64,000 bases of DNA from Jaenimonas drosophilae (GCA_030849065.1 JASAON010001604.1:22009-86008), one strand, 5' to 3'. Positions 10,160 to 20,021 are shown, counted from the first letter of the stretch. Notes: generated from the letters alone by a model not told the origin. Made by a program: numbers and translations.

Positions 10160-10861
10160 CTATCTCGTTGTATAGGTGCGTTGTGTGTTGTTGCAGTGTT
10201 GTTGTTCTTGTGTGGCAGCAAGAATGCTTGCAGTGCGAAGTCTGGCCGCCTTCTCATCGTATGGAGCCTTCTCCTCAGCCGTCATGTTCCTCCACATCTC
10301 GCCAACTTCGCTCATCGTGTGTGCCCGGCCCTTCATGGCGGTACGGAAAAGGTTGTAGCTAGTGCGATGATGCGCATCAAGGCTGGACCCACGTGCTCGT
10401 GGAGATGCAGCATCACGCTTGTTGTTGTTGTTGTTCGGTGTTGCAGCATCAAGAGGTGCAACAACATCCGTGCTGTTCTTCACAGACTTCCTTGTGTCTG
10501 TGGGTGCTGCCGTTGATGTTGTGTTCGCGCAGCGAGCGGACCACAGGGCGGCACGTTCGCTGCACAATTCTCGCGTTGCCGCATCCGCGAGGAGCCACTG
10601 CGTGGCAACATGTTTCCGGCGCCGCACATGTTCCTCCATCACATCCTCATCCACGTCAGCCGAATCATCGGAGATGAGCTGCACTCCCATCGTGTGCGCA
10701 AACACCTCGAGCGCTGAAAGTGGTCGGCGCGGCAGTTCTTTTGCCCAATCCGGCACGTGTGGCGGGCGGCCAACGTGTTTGTGTGGCTCGTTGCCAAAGG
10801 CTGCTCCGCAAAAGGTGCAGAAGCGCGGTGTGCGGCCACAGCCTACACAACGTGGATGCAT
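10160..10861 (-). CDS. HMG-box protein with N-terminal zinc motif
   Basis: A 233-residue protein. It opens with a compact zinc-binding pattern, C5-x2-C8 and C15-x2-C18. A divergent HMG-box-like stretch follows at about residues 45-110 (RPLSALEVFAH, later VATQWLLADAATRELCSERA), then an Asn-rich linker. A clearer HMG box lies at about 165-212, with the signature order SYNLFRTAM, EVGEMWRNMTAEEKAPYDEKA. HMG boxes bend DNA; in kinetoplastids such proteins act on nuclear chromatin or package kinetoplast DNA. There is no obvious mitochondrial presequence, so a nuclear role is slightly favoured (inference). The start ATG immediately precedes the zinc motif. A two-box protein with an N-terminal zinc knuckle is an unusual arrangement. 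Confidence 0.75.
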   Translation of the reverse strand: MHPRCVGCGRTPRFCTFCGAAFGNEPHKHVGRPPHVPDWAKELPRRPLSALEVFAHTMGVQLISDDSADVDEDVMEEHVRRRKHVATQWLLADAATRELCSERAALWSARCANTTSTAAPTDTRKSVKNSTDVVAPLDAATPNNNNNKRDAASPRARGSSLDAHHRTSYNLFRTAMKGRAHTMSEVGEMWRNMTAEEKAPYDEKAARLRTASILAATQEQQHCNNTQRTYTTR

Positions 10862-11375
10862 GGTGCAGCACCAACAACAACAACAACAAGTGTGCCTCTC
10901 TCTGTGTGTGTGGCGCCTACAGGATGATGATGAGAACGAATGAAGAAGAAGCGGAGTGTGGGTGTGTGGGACGTGGAGGCATCAAGACACGAATACGTGG
11001 TAGGCATGTGTGTGTGTGGTGCATTGGGGGGAGGAGGAGCAATGATGGTGATAGGCCTTGTAGCCCAACGCAGCAGATGTGCAGCAACACACACATCTCC
11101 ATCGATTCAGGTTCTTTTTGTTGTTGTTGTTGCCGAAACGAATTGGTTGTCTTGACGATAGACGAAGAGAATCATTCCACGTGTGTGTGCGCGGAGCTCA
11201 TTGGTGTTACCAACCAAAGGACGCACGAATGAGCTCCGCACACACATCGAGAGCAAAAGAAGACTCGGCAGCAAATTCTTGTGTGTGTGTGTGTGTGTGA
11301 TGTGGCTGCCGAGAACGAAAACATCCACGCATGTGTGCTGCTTCACAGCATAAATCTCCACGCGTTGTGTGCTTT
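10862..11375. other. Intergenic spacer
   Basis: About 510 bases with no gene seen. It contains CA/GT-rich patches, including (GT)n at about 11281-11299. Confidence 0.55.
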
Positions 11376-13247
11376 TTAGAGCATATGAATGGCAACTGTG
11401 TGCCCCTCATCGGGAAGAAGTAATCGGCTGAGCTGCCAACCTTGGCGCTCCAGCGTCGCGACGAAGCGAAGATAGTCCGGATAAAGCGCATCTGCATCCT
11501 CGCCCTCACGGCACAGACGTGTTGCTTCCTCCCACTCTTTGCTGCCCTCCTCCAATCCAAACGAGCGTGGCGCACACGTGTGTTTGCCACGAGGTCGTTG
11601 GCCATCTTCCTGAAGTGCCGTGATGAGATAGATGGATGGCACCTCCGCAACACCACCATCACCACCGCGAACAAGCGCGGCTTGATGAACGTAGGCATAG
11701 AAGTATCCCCACAACTGCCGACGTGTGTGCAGCCGCTCCCGTTCCGCCTCGTGCGCGGCGTTATGATCGGTGCTGCTGAGATCTTCTCCATCCACAACCA
11801 TGGAGGTACGATTGCCGGAACCATCGAGCCTCAACCGCTGCCGCATGCGTTCCTCCTGACGCTTGTACGGCATCCAACTCTGCGGATCGCCAGCGGGTGT
11901 GAAGGGCTCTGGGAAGATGAGATGGTAGCTCTGCATCACCACGTCGTAGAGCAGCGCCACACCGTTGGTGCTCAGTGCTCCTTCAACATCCAAAATGAGT
12001 TGGTGGCGTGCCACGGGAGATGATATGGATAGCATGCGTTGATCGAGTACGTCGTGGAGCGATGCACCACAACACAAACGCACCTTCATGTTCGGCAGCC
12101 AGGAGGAGAGCCGTCGCGTCAGGCGCTCGGACCATGGCATCGCATCTGCATCACGCTTGGATAATGATGGAGGTAGTGCGGGCAGAATGAGCAGCGTTTC
12201 TTCGCGTGCGGCAAGTGCGGGGCTCATGTTGATGGTGGTGGAGGTGATGATGTGCGTGGATGAAGATGGCGGCGGGTCCTGCTTCTTGGCATGTGCGCGT
12301 CGTTGAGCTTCATCCGCCATGAATGCGGCGAGACACCACTCCAAACGTGGCGCATTGAGCTGGCGCAGAATGAGCGCGCGGATGCTTCGATGATTGCAGT
12401 AGGCATGCAGCACCGTGAAGATGGCGAAGACGGCAAGCGTTGCCATCAATGAATGAGCCGGCGTTACGTGTGCCACAATCATCCCCACACCGAGGCCGAA
12501 CAAGCTTCCGACGTTGTCGCGGTTGCTCGTTTTGGCGGCGATGTCGGCGCTGTTTCCCACGCGCGCGAAGCTCTCAACGAAGGAGAGGCGCGTGGCGTTT
12601 CCCGCCACCGCCACGATCGATCTCAACACGCAGGCCATCAGCACCAACGCAAAGGTGAGCCAGCCTGAAAACCATGGCGAGATGATCTCGAGGAGGAGGG
12701 CGGCATCGTTGCAGACATCGGCAACGACGCGCCACGATTTGCAGCGATGTGCCAAATCGGCGGAGGCAAAGGTGGCGAAACAGAGGCTGGAGATGAGCCG
12801 CACACCATCGCGGATGAGGTAGGATACCGTGGAGCTCGAGACGTTGGCGGTGGCGGTGCCAACACCCGCGCCAAGAAGAATGGCGCGGGTGGAGAGGGTG
12901 GCAGTGGCGTTGCTGCAGAGGAGCTGCGCCATATCCCAGCACGCGACGGTGAGAAGATCATCCGTAACGGAGTTTGGATATCCATCGGGGAGGAACACAA
13001 CCTCCAGCCATCGACGAATGCGTTGTGGAGAGAGGGCCAACCGTGATGATGATGATGATGATGTTGTTGTTGTTGTTGGAGGTGTTGTGGCACTTGCTTC
13101 TTGGCCGTCCTCCGCGAGTTTGCGGAAGTGATCCGCGGCGTGTACCTCGCCAACAACGGTGATGGCGGATTTGGGCTCCTGCGCGAGCTCCGCTGAACGT
13201 CGTAGACGAAACGTGCGCTGCTGGCCACGGCAAAATTCAGCAATCAT
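11376..13247 (-). CDS. RUS1-family (DUF647) protein
   Basis: A 623-residue protein starting at the ATG of MIAEFCRGQQRTF; the frame above it begins only with a GTG. The RUS (ROOT UVB SENSITIVE, DUF647) domain covers roughly residues 75-320. It opens with the family hallmark VFLPDGYPNSVTDDLLTVACW and continues through small, Ala/Gly-rich hydrophobic segments and the NATRLSFVESFARVGNSADI region. The family occurs in plants, animals (RUSF1) and protists; in plants it is linked to vitamin B6 and auxin homeostasis, and the molecular activity is unknown. The C-terminal 300 residues are poorly conserved and soluble-looking. The hydrophobic segments suggest membrane association. Family assignment is confident; the role here is not known. 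Confidence 0.85.
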   Translation of the reverse strand: MIAEFCRGQQRTFRLRRSAELAQEPKSAITVVGEVHAADHFRKLAEDGQEASATTPPTTTTTSSSSSSRLALSPQRIRRWLEVVFLPDGYPNSVTDDLLTVACWDMAQLLCSNATATLSTRAILLGAGVGTATANVSSSTVSYLIRDGVRLISSLCFATFASADLAHRCKSWRVVADVCNDAALLLEIISPWFSGWLTFALVLMACVLRSIVAVAGNATRLSFVESFARVGNSADIAAKTSNRDNVGSLFGLGVGMIVAHVTPAHSLMATLAVFAIFTVLHAYCNHRSIRALILRQLNAPRLEWCLAAFMADEAQRRAHAKKQDPPPSSSTHIITSTTINMSPALAAREETLLILPALPPSLSKRDADAMPWSERLTRRLSSWLPNMKVRLCCGASLHDVLDQRMLSISSPVARHQLILDVEGALSTNGVALLYDVVMQSYHLIFPEPFTPAGDPQSWMPYKRQEERMRQRLRLDGSGNRTSMVVDGEDLSSTDHNAAHEAERERLHTRRQLWGYFYAYVHQAALVRGGDGGVAEVPSIYLITALQEDGQRPRGKHTCAPRSFGLEEGSKEWEEATRLCREGEDADALYPDYLRFVATLERQGWQLSRLLLPDEGHTVAIHML

Positions 13248-13431
13248 GTTGTTGATGGATACCACGACGTCGTGGTGATGAAGATACCACGTCAGTGGGC
13301 GGTTGTGCTTGTGTCAGAGTGAGATGATGGAAACAACGAAGTTGTGTGTAGCACAGACAATTCTGGTGTGTTTCACTCGATGCATTCGTGGGCTAAATAA
13401 TAATAATAATAGTTGCATGAAGATGAGAAGT
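13248..13431. other. Short spacer with (TAA)n
   Basis: The upstream flank of the RUS1-family gene. It contains a (TAA)5-like run near 13395-13410 and no gene. Confidence 0.6.
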
Positions 13432-13818
13432 GAGTTGGTGTGTTGTGTGCGTCATGATGCTTTCACAGTATGAGAGTTGGTGTGTTGTGTGCGTCATGAT
13501 GCTTTCACAGTATGAGAGTTGGTGTGTTGTGTGCGTCATGATGCTTTCACAGTATGAGAGTTGGTGTGTTGTGTGTGTCATGATGCTTTCACAGTATGAG
13601 AGTTGGTGTGTTGTGTGCGTCATGATGCTTTCACAGTATGAGAGTTGGTGTGTTGTGTGCGTCATGATGCTTTCACAGTATGAGAGTTGGTGTGTTGTGT
13701 GTGTCATGATGCTTTCACAGTATGAGAGTTGGTGTGTTGTGTGCGTCATGATGCTTTCACAGTATGAGAGTTGGTGTGTTGTGTGCGTCATGATGCTTTC
13801 ACAGTATGAGAGTTGGTG
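13432..13818. repeat. 42-bp tandem minisatellite, nine full copies plus a partial
   Basis: Nine perfectly phased 42-bp units start at 13432 and then every 42 bases to 13768. A partial tenth starts at 13810. Each unit begins GAGTTGGTGTGTTGTGTG on the plus strand. The only differences seen are one C-to-T change shared by copies 4 and 7. Because 42 is a multiple of three, 14-residue periodic frames stay open on both strands. The array lies 68 bases past the Sec8-like stop codon, so it should be in that gene's 3' UTR or the intergenic RNA. There are no unique spacers, so it is not a CRISPR array. Confidence 0.97.
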
Positions 13819-13885
13819 CGCATAGACCTCAGGCGTTTGTTGGTGTTGTTCTTGTTTTTTTCGTGCAAATCATCCAACGCAAGAA

Positions 13886-16800
13886 TCAATCGCCCTCTTC
13901 GTCTTCTTCCTCGACGTAGTCGTACTCCCCCTCCTCTTCCTCCTCCTCCACGTACTCATACTCTTCATCCTCTTCTTCAACGTATTCGTAAGAGGATGAG
14001 CTTGATGGAGCAGCAACCACCGCTTCTGGTGCAGTTGGAGGTGGAAGTGGGAGCGTCGGCGGCTGCGCAAACTCCATAAGTCGCGCGACCTCCTCCTCCT
14101 CTTCATCATCATCACCGGATGAAGGCATATCGCTGATATCCACGGGGGGAGCTGCCGGTGATGGCGTGAATGCCGGCCCAACCACAGCTGGCGTTGGCGT
14201 TGACGGTACCTGCGGAGGTAGGGCGATGGGCGGAGGTACGCCCTCCCTCGCCTCCGCCGTTGTTGTTTCGTGCTCAGCCACCACATCATCCTCCCCCTCC
14301 TCTTCATATTCTTCTTCATATTCTTCGTACTCCTCCTCCACCAACTCCTCTTCTTCCTCCGTGTGGTCGGAATCCATCATCATGGATCGTCCATGACTCA
14401 GCGCGTTCTGCGCATCGGCCTGCGACGAAACGCCAACATCTGCCTTTATAACGGCATTCTCAATCCCATCACGACGCGAGCAGAACTGCTCCCACTGCGT
14501 CTGTGCGAGCGCATCATCATTGGCCCCAGACACCTGCCGAAAAACAAGCTTAATCAGCGTATGGAGCTCGTTGGGAGAGAAGCGCTTGTACTCACCACTA
14601 GCGAGGAGATCGCTCACCACGTCGCGGTTGTGAAGGTAGCGCAGAAAGATGGCCGGGCGCGCGAAGTAGGCGTTGACGGCCTCTCGCATCCACGCATCGC
14701 CGGGCAGCACCATTTGAAGGCCCATCTGCATGTATAGGAGGTCCGTGCGCAACCGTGCCAGACCCGCCGGAGAGATGCCCTTGTCGCGGAGGTGTGCGAG
14801 CTCCATCAGGAAGAGCTCACTCGCTGGCTTGCCGACGCTGAGGCAGCAGTAGCGCACCCGTGATGGATGGAGGTACGCCTTGAGCAAACCGCCATGATTC
14901 ATCAGACGGCGGCAGTACGCCTGAATAAAGGTGTCGGCGGTGGAGGCGGCGGCCACGAGCTGATATGATTCATCGCGGAGCTGCGGAAGATAGCGAAAGG
15001 CGCAGAAACGAGCCTCGATAGATAAGGAAAAGAGCGCCGCCTGTGAGATGGCCGAGAGGCGGATGAGGTGGCCACGTAGGCGGGTCCATCGCGCGGCGGC
15101 AGCAGCAGCGCCACGCTTCGTGGTTCCGTTGGATTTGTTGTTGTTGGTGTTGTTGGTGAAGCTGGATGCAAGCCGGCTCAACCACAAGACACCAGGAACC
15201 ATGGCCTCCTCCGTTCCTTCCACCTCCGCCTCCGTCTTGGCGGCATTCGCCACCACCTCTCCGCCAGGCCACACATGGCGCAGCACCACCTCCGCCAACC
15301 ACTCACACGAGTGGCACAACAAGGCGAGCGCGGCCACCGTTGCATCATCGCGCAGGCTCAGATCCGCCACCGACAAGAGGCCGAGGCTCTGCTCCAGATC
15401 TCCGCTCCGCTCCACCTCCACGCTCGTCATGAGGGCCATGGTCTGAGCGGTTTGTGCGTTGTATTCGTGGCCGCTCGTGCGTTGGCTGCTGTGCCAGCCA
15501 TAGTAGGTGAAGAGATCGGCATCAATGTGGCGATGTGCCTCGCGCATGCCATCGCGGCCGCAGAGCGCTGACCATCGGCGGTTGGGCTGGCCCGTATACG
15601 CCGCCTCGAATGGCTTTACAAGAAGGAGGTGGTGCAAACTGCCCAACGTCAGATCGCGCAACTTTTCGCGGAGGAGTGTGGCCACCTCGAGCAGGAGTGC
15701 CTCAGACACAGACTTCTCCACGGCCTCCATCAAGGCTGGCGTGAGTTGTTGGCGCAGCGCCGACATCGCCTCCACGACGCTGCCAACGTACTGAACGCAC
15801 GAGAGCACCGGAAACATGGCTCCGTGTGGCAACACCGTCGGCCACGATGGCGGGGAGGTGCCATTTGTGGCGGGCTCACTCGACGCTCCATTCCTCACCA
15901 CACCGCTGTTGTTGTTGGTGTTGTTGCTGGCGCCAACACCCAAGGCGGCGCCACCAACTCCTTCCATCTCCGCCACCAGACGTTGGTAGCGCTGTACGTG
16001 ATGTGCGCGAATAGCAGGAACGAAGGCGGCGTTGATGGCGTTGCTGAAGAAGGTCAGGGCGGCCATTTCCGTCTTTCTCGAGCGCACCTGAGCAAAATGT
16101 GCGGCGCAGCGTTCATGAAAACGTCGCGCGCTATCGAGGCACGTGAGGAGATTCATCGGGCTAAACACGAACCAACCACGCAAGGCCGCGGAGGCCGCAC
16201 TCCCTGCCGCAGAGATGGCACCACCACCACCACCGCCGCTGCCACGCTCAGTGCCAAGGTTGTGGTGGTTCGCTGTTGTTGTGCCAAGACTTGCCTGGCC
16301 ATAATCCAGAAGCTTCAGCACCTCTTCCTGCAAACGATCCTGCTTCTTTGGTGATGAAAGGCCATCGCGCGCACGTCGCGCCTCCTCCTGCCCCACACGC
16401 ACCGCCTCCATCATGCTGAACGAAACACGCCCGCTCTCCTCCATCAGCTTCAGCTGGCCGGTGCCAGACTCCACCGCCGCCAACATGCGATCGAGGCTCA
16501 TCTCATCCTTCATTTTATCTGAATCCTTCATGTGTGCCGCGGCCCGCTGCACCGCCTTCTTCGCATCCGTCGAGCGCTTGTAGTAGCGCGCCAGGGTGAT
16601 GGCATCGGCCTCCTCCACCGCATCGCGATCATCCGTGGCACCCAACACCCGATAAACCACCTCGAGATGATAATTCAGCTGCGCCCACAACACCTGCAGG
16701 CTCCACAGCTGCGCGGTGCCCTGCACCTCGGCGGCAAAACAGCGCCGCACCTCTTCCGTGATGGCATCCACCAGACGCCGGTGGAGATAGAGCCATGATT

Positions 16801-19177
16801 CTTCATCATCTCCATCGTTGTGTTGTTGTTGTTCTCGTCTAACGACCTTCACGGCACGAGAGAGGGCTGAAAGTATGCCAGTTAAGGTCAGCGGTGTTGC
16901 GTTGTTGGCCATGGGTGCTCCTTGCGTCGGCTGGGGTTGCGGATGGAGGTACCCACCATCACGGAGGGCATCCATCCATGCATCTCGAAGTGGTGCGATG
17001 AGCTCCTCCGCCACTTCTGGTGCTCCATCATCTTGTGACACTGCCGTTGCCACCGCAGTCGTGGCGGTAACAACGAAACGTGGCACAAACTCCTCCGCAT
17101 GGCCAGGAATGCGATGCATCGCCACCTCCCAGCTCCGCCAGCTCTCGAGCATCTCCTCCCCAGATACCTCCATGTGTGGTGCCAAGAAGGGATAGTGCAG
17201 CAACAAGACCACCTTCTGCAGGTACGCAGCGTTGCGCACCACCTTCTCCACCTCGTGATGAAGCGCATCCATCAAATCCAACAGAGCGGGGCGCTGCACA
17301 ATCGCGATGGCCTCCTCGAGAGAGACCAAATCGCTCGTGAGCTCCAACGCACGGAGATGAATCTCCCGCATCTTCGCCTCCGCCGCCGCCGCCCCGGCGA
17401 GGCTAGATTCCCGCATCGTACGCCGCCGCCATGATGCGTAGAGCGTGAGAAAGTGGCCAACGAAACGCTCGATCCGGCGCGCTGACATGGAAAAGAGGGC
17501 CTCGTGGAAGTGATCGATGCGTCCGAGCTGCATCAGGGCGCGCACACAGAGCGGAATCATGTACTTGTAGCCGAGACGCCACTCCGCATCCACGAGATCC
17601 ACATCGTCATTGAGGTGTTCGAGTAGCTCTGCGAGGCCTTGAGGTCGGGGGAGTTGTTGTTGTTGTTGTTGTGTTTGTGTTTGTGCTGCAGCAACGCCTG
17701 GTGTAGTACCAGACTCCGTAGCAGTTGTTGGCGGTGAAGCCACCGTTGATGAGGCGTGAGGAGAAAATGGAGGTGGTGAAGATGCTCCATTGCCAACGCT
17801 TGCACGTCCTCCCACAGAGCTGGATGTTGGCGCCAGTCGGGCAGTGGCGGATGATGCGCAGCGTTGTGCCTCCTCTCCATGACTGTGAGGCTCATCAAAT
17901 AATCGATGCACGAGATGATCATCGGCGTCCACGAGGCGGTCTTCACGAAAGATGGAGGCGAGAAGGTCGTCGATGATGCGCACATGAAGTGTGTTTTGCG
18001 TGTTGCGCAGAAAATCGTGCAACGGATTCATGGCACGTGTGGCGATGGAGCAGGAGGCCAGAGACATCTCCTGCACTGCGAGGAGCTCAATCACACGAAG
18101 ATGATGTTTGGTGCGCAGAAGCGATTTGATTTGGTTCTCCACCAACACCATGGACTGCATGCGCTGCAGAGAATCCGAAAGAAGGAGTGAGCGGGCAGCC
18201 CGCACACGCAACGCGTGGAGTTGCGATGCGTTGTGCTCGAGCGAGCTCGCCGCTTCACCCAATTGTTGTTTTAAATGCACAAGTGTATCGTCGCTTCCCG
18301 TCACAGCCAACATCATCTCGGAAAAATCGCGAATCGTGGCGTTGAACTCACCATGATGATGCTCCACGTAGAGGGAGATGTAGTCCTCGATCTCTTCGAG
18401 CAAAGTTGTGTAGGGCTGCAGCGCCTTCTCCACCGCATCCGCCGTGGCCTCCACCCCACTCTCCGTCGCAATGACTCCGACAACGTGCTCATGGGGAAGA
18501 AAGTGTTCGCTGAGGAGCTCAACATCCACATCCTCGAAGAGTTCCTGCGTCACGAGGACAAAATCTTGATCGGGCTTGGAGAGTTGCGCTACCGCGGCAT
18601 CAGTGAAGGGTCGTGGCGGCAGCTTCGGCGCAGGTGGTGCTGCAGATGCTGTTGGCCCGCTGGTCGCGGCAGGTGTGGCCTTGAAGAGCTGCCGCGAGAA
18701 GACGCCCTCCAACTGATTGCGGAGATTGGCCTGTTGTGTGGCCGCAGATGGAGGGGCCATGGAAGGTGGTGATGGTGCACCACCACTCCTTGATGGTTGA
18801 GGTTCATCCTCCTCTTCTTCCTCGTACTCGTACTCTTCATCATCATCATCATCATCGTTGGGGGCCATATGATTTGGCTGTGTTAGTGGTCGGCGCACAC
18901 CACTGACCTCAGCGGTGCCATCACGTGGCGTGGCGAGGCCTCCATCTGCACCGAGTAGAGCTCCAGCGGTGCCTAGCAGTGTGGCGTTGTCTCTCAGGTA
19001 GGCGCCCGCACCCGCAATGGTGCGTGATACGCCACCGCCACCCGACCAAGCCGGAGTGGGGCGGCCAACATGTGCCAAGGAAGGTGCCGCAGCTTGCGAA
19101 GTGTGTGTGGGGGAGCTCACCGAGGAGCCTCCTCCTGGTACGAGGGCATCCTTGTGGTTGTACCGCCACGCACACAT
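13886..19177 (-). CDS. SEC8: Exocyst subunit Sec8-like (EXOC4)
   Basis: A 1763-residue protein, far longer than the roughly 970 residues of animal Sec8. The Sec8 family region starts near residue 215 and includes VEHHHGEFNATIRDFSEMML, matching the conserved helix in which a short His-rich turn leads into the FNxxI motif. Long helical-rod sequence follows, as expected for a CATCHR tethering protein. Exocyst tethers secretory vesicles at the plasma membrane, in kinetoplastids at the flagellar pocket. Unusual features are an acidic Asp/Glu/Tyr block near residues 108-126, several similar blocks in the last 250 residues (EEYEEYEEEYEEEG and others) and several disordered linkers. An alternative start is Met104, next to the first acidic block. 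T-rich sequence and two AGs lie just above the chosen ATG. Family call is fairly firm. Confidence 0.8.
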   Translation of the reverse strand: MCAWRYNHKDALVPGGGSSVSSPTHTSQAAAPSLAHVGRPTPAWSGGGGVSRTIAGAGAYLRDNATLLGTAGALLGADGGLATPRDGTAEVSGVRRPLTQPNHMAPNDDDDDDEEYEYEEEEEDEPQPSRSGGAPSPPSMAPPSAATQQANLRNQLEGVFSRQLFKATPAATSGPTASAAPPAPKLPPRPFTDAAVAQLSKPDQDFVLVTQELFEDVDVELLSEHFLPHEHVVGVIATESGVEATADAVEKALQPYTTLLEEIEDYISLYVEHHHGEFNATIRDFSEMMLAVTGSDDTLVHLKQQLGEAASSLEHNASQLHALRVRAARSLLLSDSLQRMQSMVLVENQIKSLLRTKHHLRVIELLAVQEMSLASCSIATRAMNPLHDFLRNTQNTLHVRIIDDLLASIFREDRLVDADDHLVHRLFDEPHSHGEEAQRCASSATARLAPTSSSVGGRASVGNGASSPPPFSPHASSTVASPPTTATESGTTPGVAAAQTQTQQQQQQLPRPQGLAELLEHLNDDVDLVDAEWRLGYKYMIPLCVRALMQLGRIDHFHEALFSMSARRIERFVGHFLTLYASWRRRTMRESSLAGAAAAEAKMREIHLRALELTSDLVSLEEAIAIVQRPALLDLMDALHHEVEKVVRNAAYLQKVVLLLHYPFLAPHMEVSGEEMLESWRSWEVAMHRIPGHAEEFVPRFVVTATTAVATAVSQDDGAPEVAEELIAPLRDAWMDALRDGGYLHPQPQPTQGAPMANNATPLTLTGILSALSRAVKVVRREQQQHNDGDDEESWLYLHRRLVDAITEEVRRCFAAEVQGTAQLWSLQVLWAQLNYHLEVVYRVLGATDDRDAVEEADAITLARYYKRSTDAKKAVQRAAAHMKDSDKMKDEMSLDRMLAAVESGTGQLKLMEESGRVSFSMMEAVRVGQEEARRARDGLSSPKKQDRLQEEVLKLLDYGQASLGTTTANHHNLGTERGSGGGGGGAISAAGSAASAALRGWFVFSPMNLLTCLDSARRFHERCAAHFAQVRSRKTEMAALTFFSNAINAAFVPAIRAHHVQRYQRLVAEMEGVGGAALGVGASNNTNNNSGVVRNGASSEPATNGTSPPSWPTVLPHGAMFPVLSCVQYVGSVVEAMSALRQQLTPALMEAVEKSVSEALLLEVATLLREKLRDLTLGSLHHLLLVKPFEAAYTGQPNRRWSALCGRDGMREAHRHIDADLFTYYGWHSSQRTSGHEYNAQTAQTMALMTSVEVERSGDLEQSLGLLSVADLSLRDDATVAALALLCHSCEWLAEVVLRHVWPGGEVVANAAKTEAEVEGTEEAMVPGVLWLSRLASSFTNNTNNNKSNGTTKRGAAAAAARWTRLRGHLIRLSAISQAALFSLSIEARFCAFRYLPQLRDESYQLVAAASTADTFIQAYCRRLMNHGGLLKAYLHPSRVRYCCLSVGKPASELFLMELAHLRDKGISPAGLARLRTDLLYMQMGLQMVLPGDAWMREAVNAYFARPAIFLRYLHNRDVVSDLLASGEYKRFSPNELHTLIKLVFRQVSGANDDALAQTQWEQFCSRRDGIENAVIKADVGVSSQADAQNALSHGRSMMMDSDHTEEEEELVEEEYEEYEEEYEEEGEDDVVAEHETTTAEAREGVPPPIALPPQVPSTPTPAVVGPAFTPSPAAPPVDISDMPSSGDDDEEEEEVARLMEFAQPPTLPLPPPTAPEAVVAAPSSSSSYEYVEEEDEEYEYVEEEEEEGEYDYVEEEDEEGD

Positions 19178-19485
19178 GCTTCAACTTCGCTGCGAATAGG
19201 ACTACAAAGATGAGTGCAGAGATGAGTAAGTCTGCGGAAGTGTGTGTGTTGTGTGCCACTCGCACTCTTTACAAGGATGAAGAAGAAGAAGAAGAAGAAG
19301 ATTGTGCATCGTCGTCTTCAGCAGCCGCTTCATGATTCGTCGTGCAGCACAACCTGTAGCACAACGGGATGACCGTACACCACATTAATGATCATAAAAG
19401 GAAAATCAGCTGCACATCATCATTCTTTGCAGATGATGATGATGTTCGTCAGTCTTCTTGTGTCTTGCCTTGGCAGATTGGCAGA
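19178..19485. other. Intergenic spacer
   Basis: About 310 bases with no gene. On the minus strand it holds a CTT-rich tract (complement of the GAA run near 19279-19302) and AG dinucleotides suited to trans-splicing of the Sec8-like mRNA, plus a short CAT/GAT patch near 19417-19444. Confidence 0.6.
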
Positions 19486-20004
19486 TTAGTTCTTGGCGAA
19501 CTTCTTGCCCATCTTGTCGGCGGCGGACTTGCTCACAACCTCGAGCACGTTGTAGCGGATGGTCTTGCTGAGGGGGCGGCACTGGCCAACGACGAGCTCA
19601 TCACCGGTCTTGGGGGAGAAGGCGGGGCTGCAGTGCACGGCCAGAGACTTGTGGCGCTTCTGGTAACGCTGGTACTTCTTGATGAAGTGGAGGTAGTTGC
19701 GGCGGATGACCAAGGTGCCCTCCATCACGTTCTTGGAGTGCATGGTGCCACGGAGAATGCGGCCACGAATGACGACGTTGCTCGTGAAGGGGCACTTGCG
19801 GTCAATGTACTTACCGTTGATGGCGGCCTTGGGGGTCTTGAAGCCCAGACCAACCTTCTTGGCGTAGCGGATGTGGCCGGAGGCGTTCAGGTGGCGCTTG
19901 TTGGGGGTGTGGAGGTTCTCATTGACCGCGGTCTGGCGCTGGTAGGCCTTGCGGTGCTGGATGGTGGCATCCACGGCGTGCGTGCGGAAGTACTGCTGGG
20001 GCAT
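19486..20004 (-). CDS. RPS11: 40S ribosomal protein uS17 (S11)
   Basis: A cytosolic small-subunit protein of 172 residues. The start is the ATG of MPQQYFRTHAVDATIQHRKA. A longer open frame upstream is rejected because a CTT-rich tract and an AG lie 18 bases above this ATG. The uS17 OB-fold signature is clear: KCPFTSNVVIRGRILRG, then NYLHFIKKYQRYQKRHKSLA and the C-terminal GDELVVGQCRPLSKTIRYNV. Length fits eukaryotic S11 (about 158 residues) with a kinetoplastid N- and C-terminal extension. It binds 18S rRNA. Confidence 0.97.
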   Translation of the reverse strand: MPQQYFRTHAVDATIQHRKAYQRQTAVNENLHTPNKRHLNASGHIRYAKKVGLGFKTPKAAINGKYIDRKCPFTSNVVIRGRILRGTMHSKNVMEGTLVIRRNYLHFIKKYQRYQKRHKSLAVHCSPAFSPKTGDELVVGQCRPLSKTIRYNVLEVVSKSAADKMGKKFAKN

Positions 20005-20021
20005 GTTGAGAAGAGGACGAC

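Noticed and set aside
13432..13818. Possible CRISPR array
   Set aside because: Units are contiguous with no spacers, and the genome is eukaryotic.
13393..13825. 14-residue periodic peptides on both strands
   Set aside because: The frames exist only because the 42-bp unit is divisible by three. Reading frames on both strands are open for the same reason, so there is no evidence of translation.
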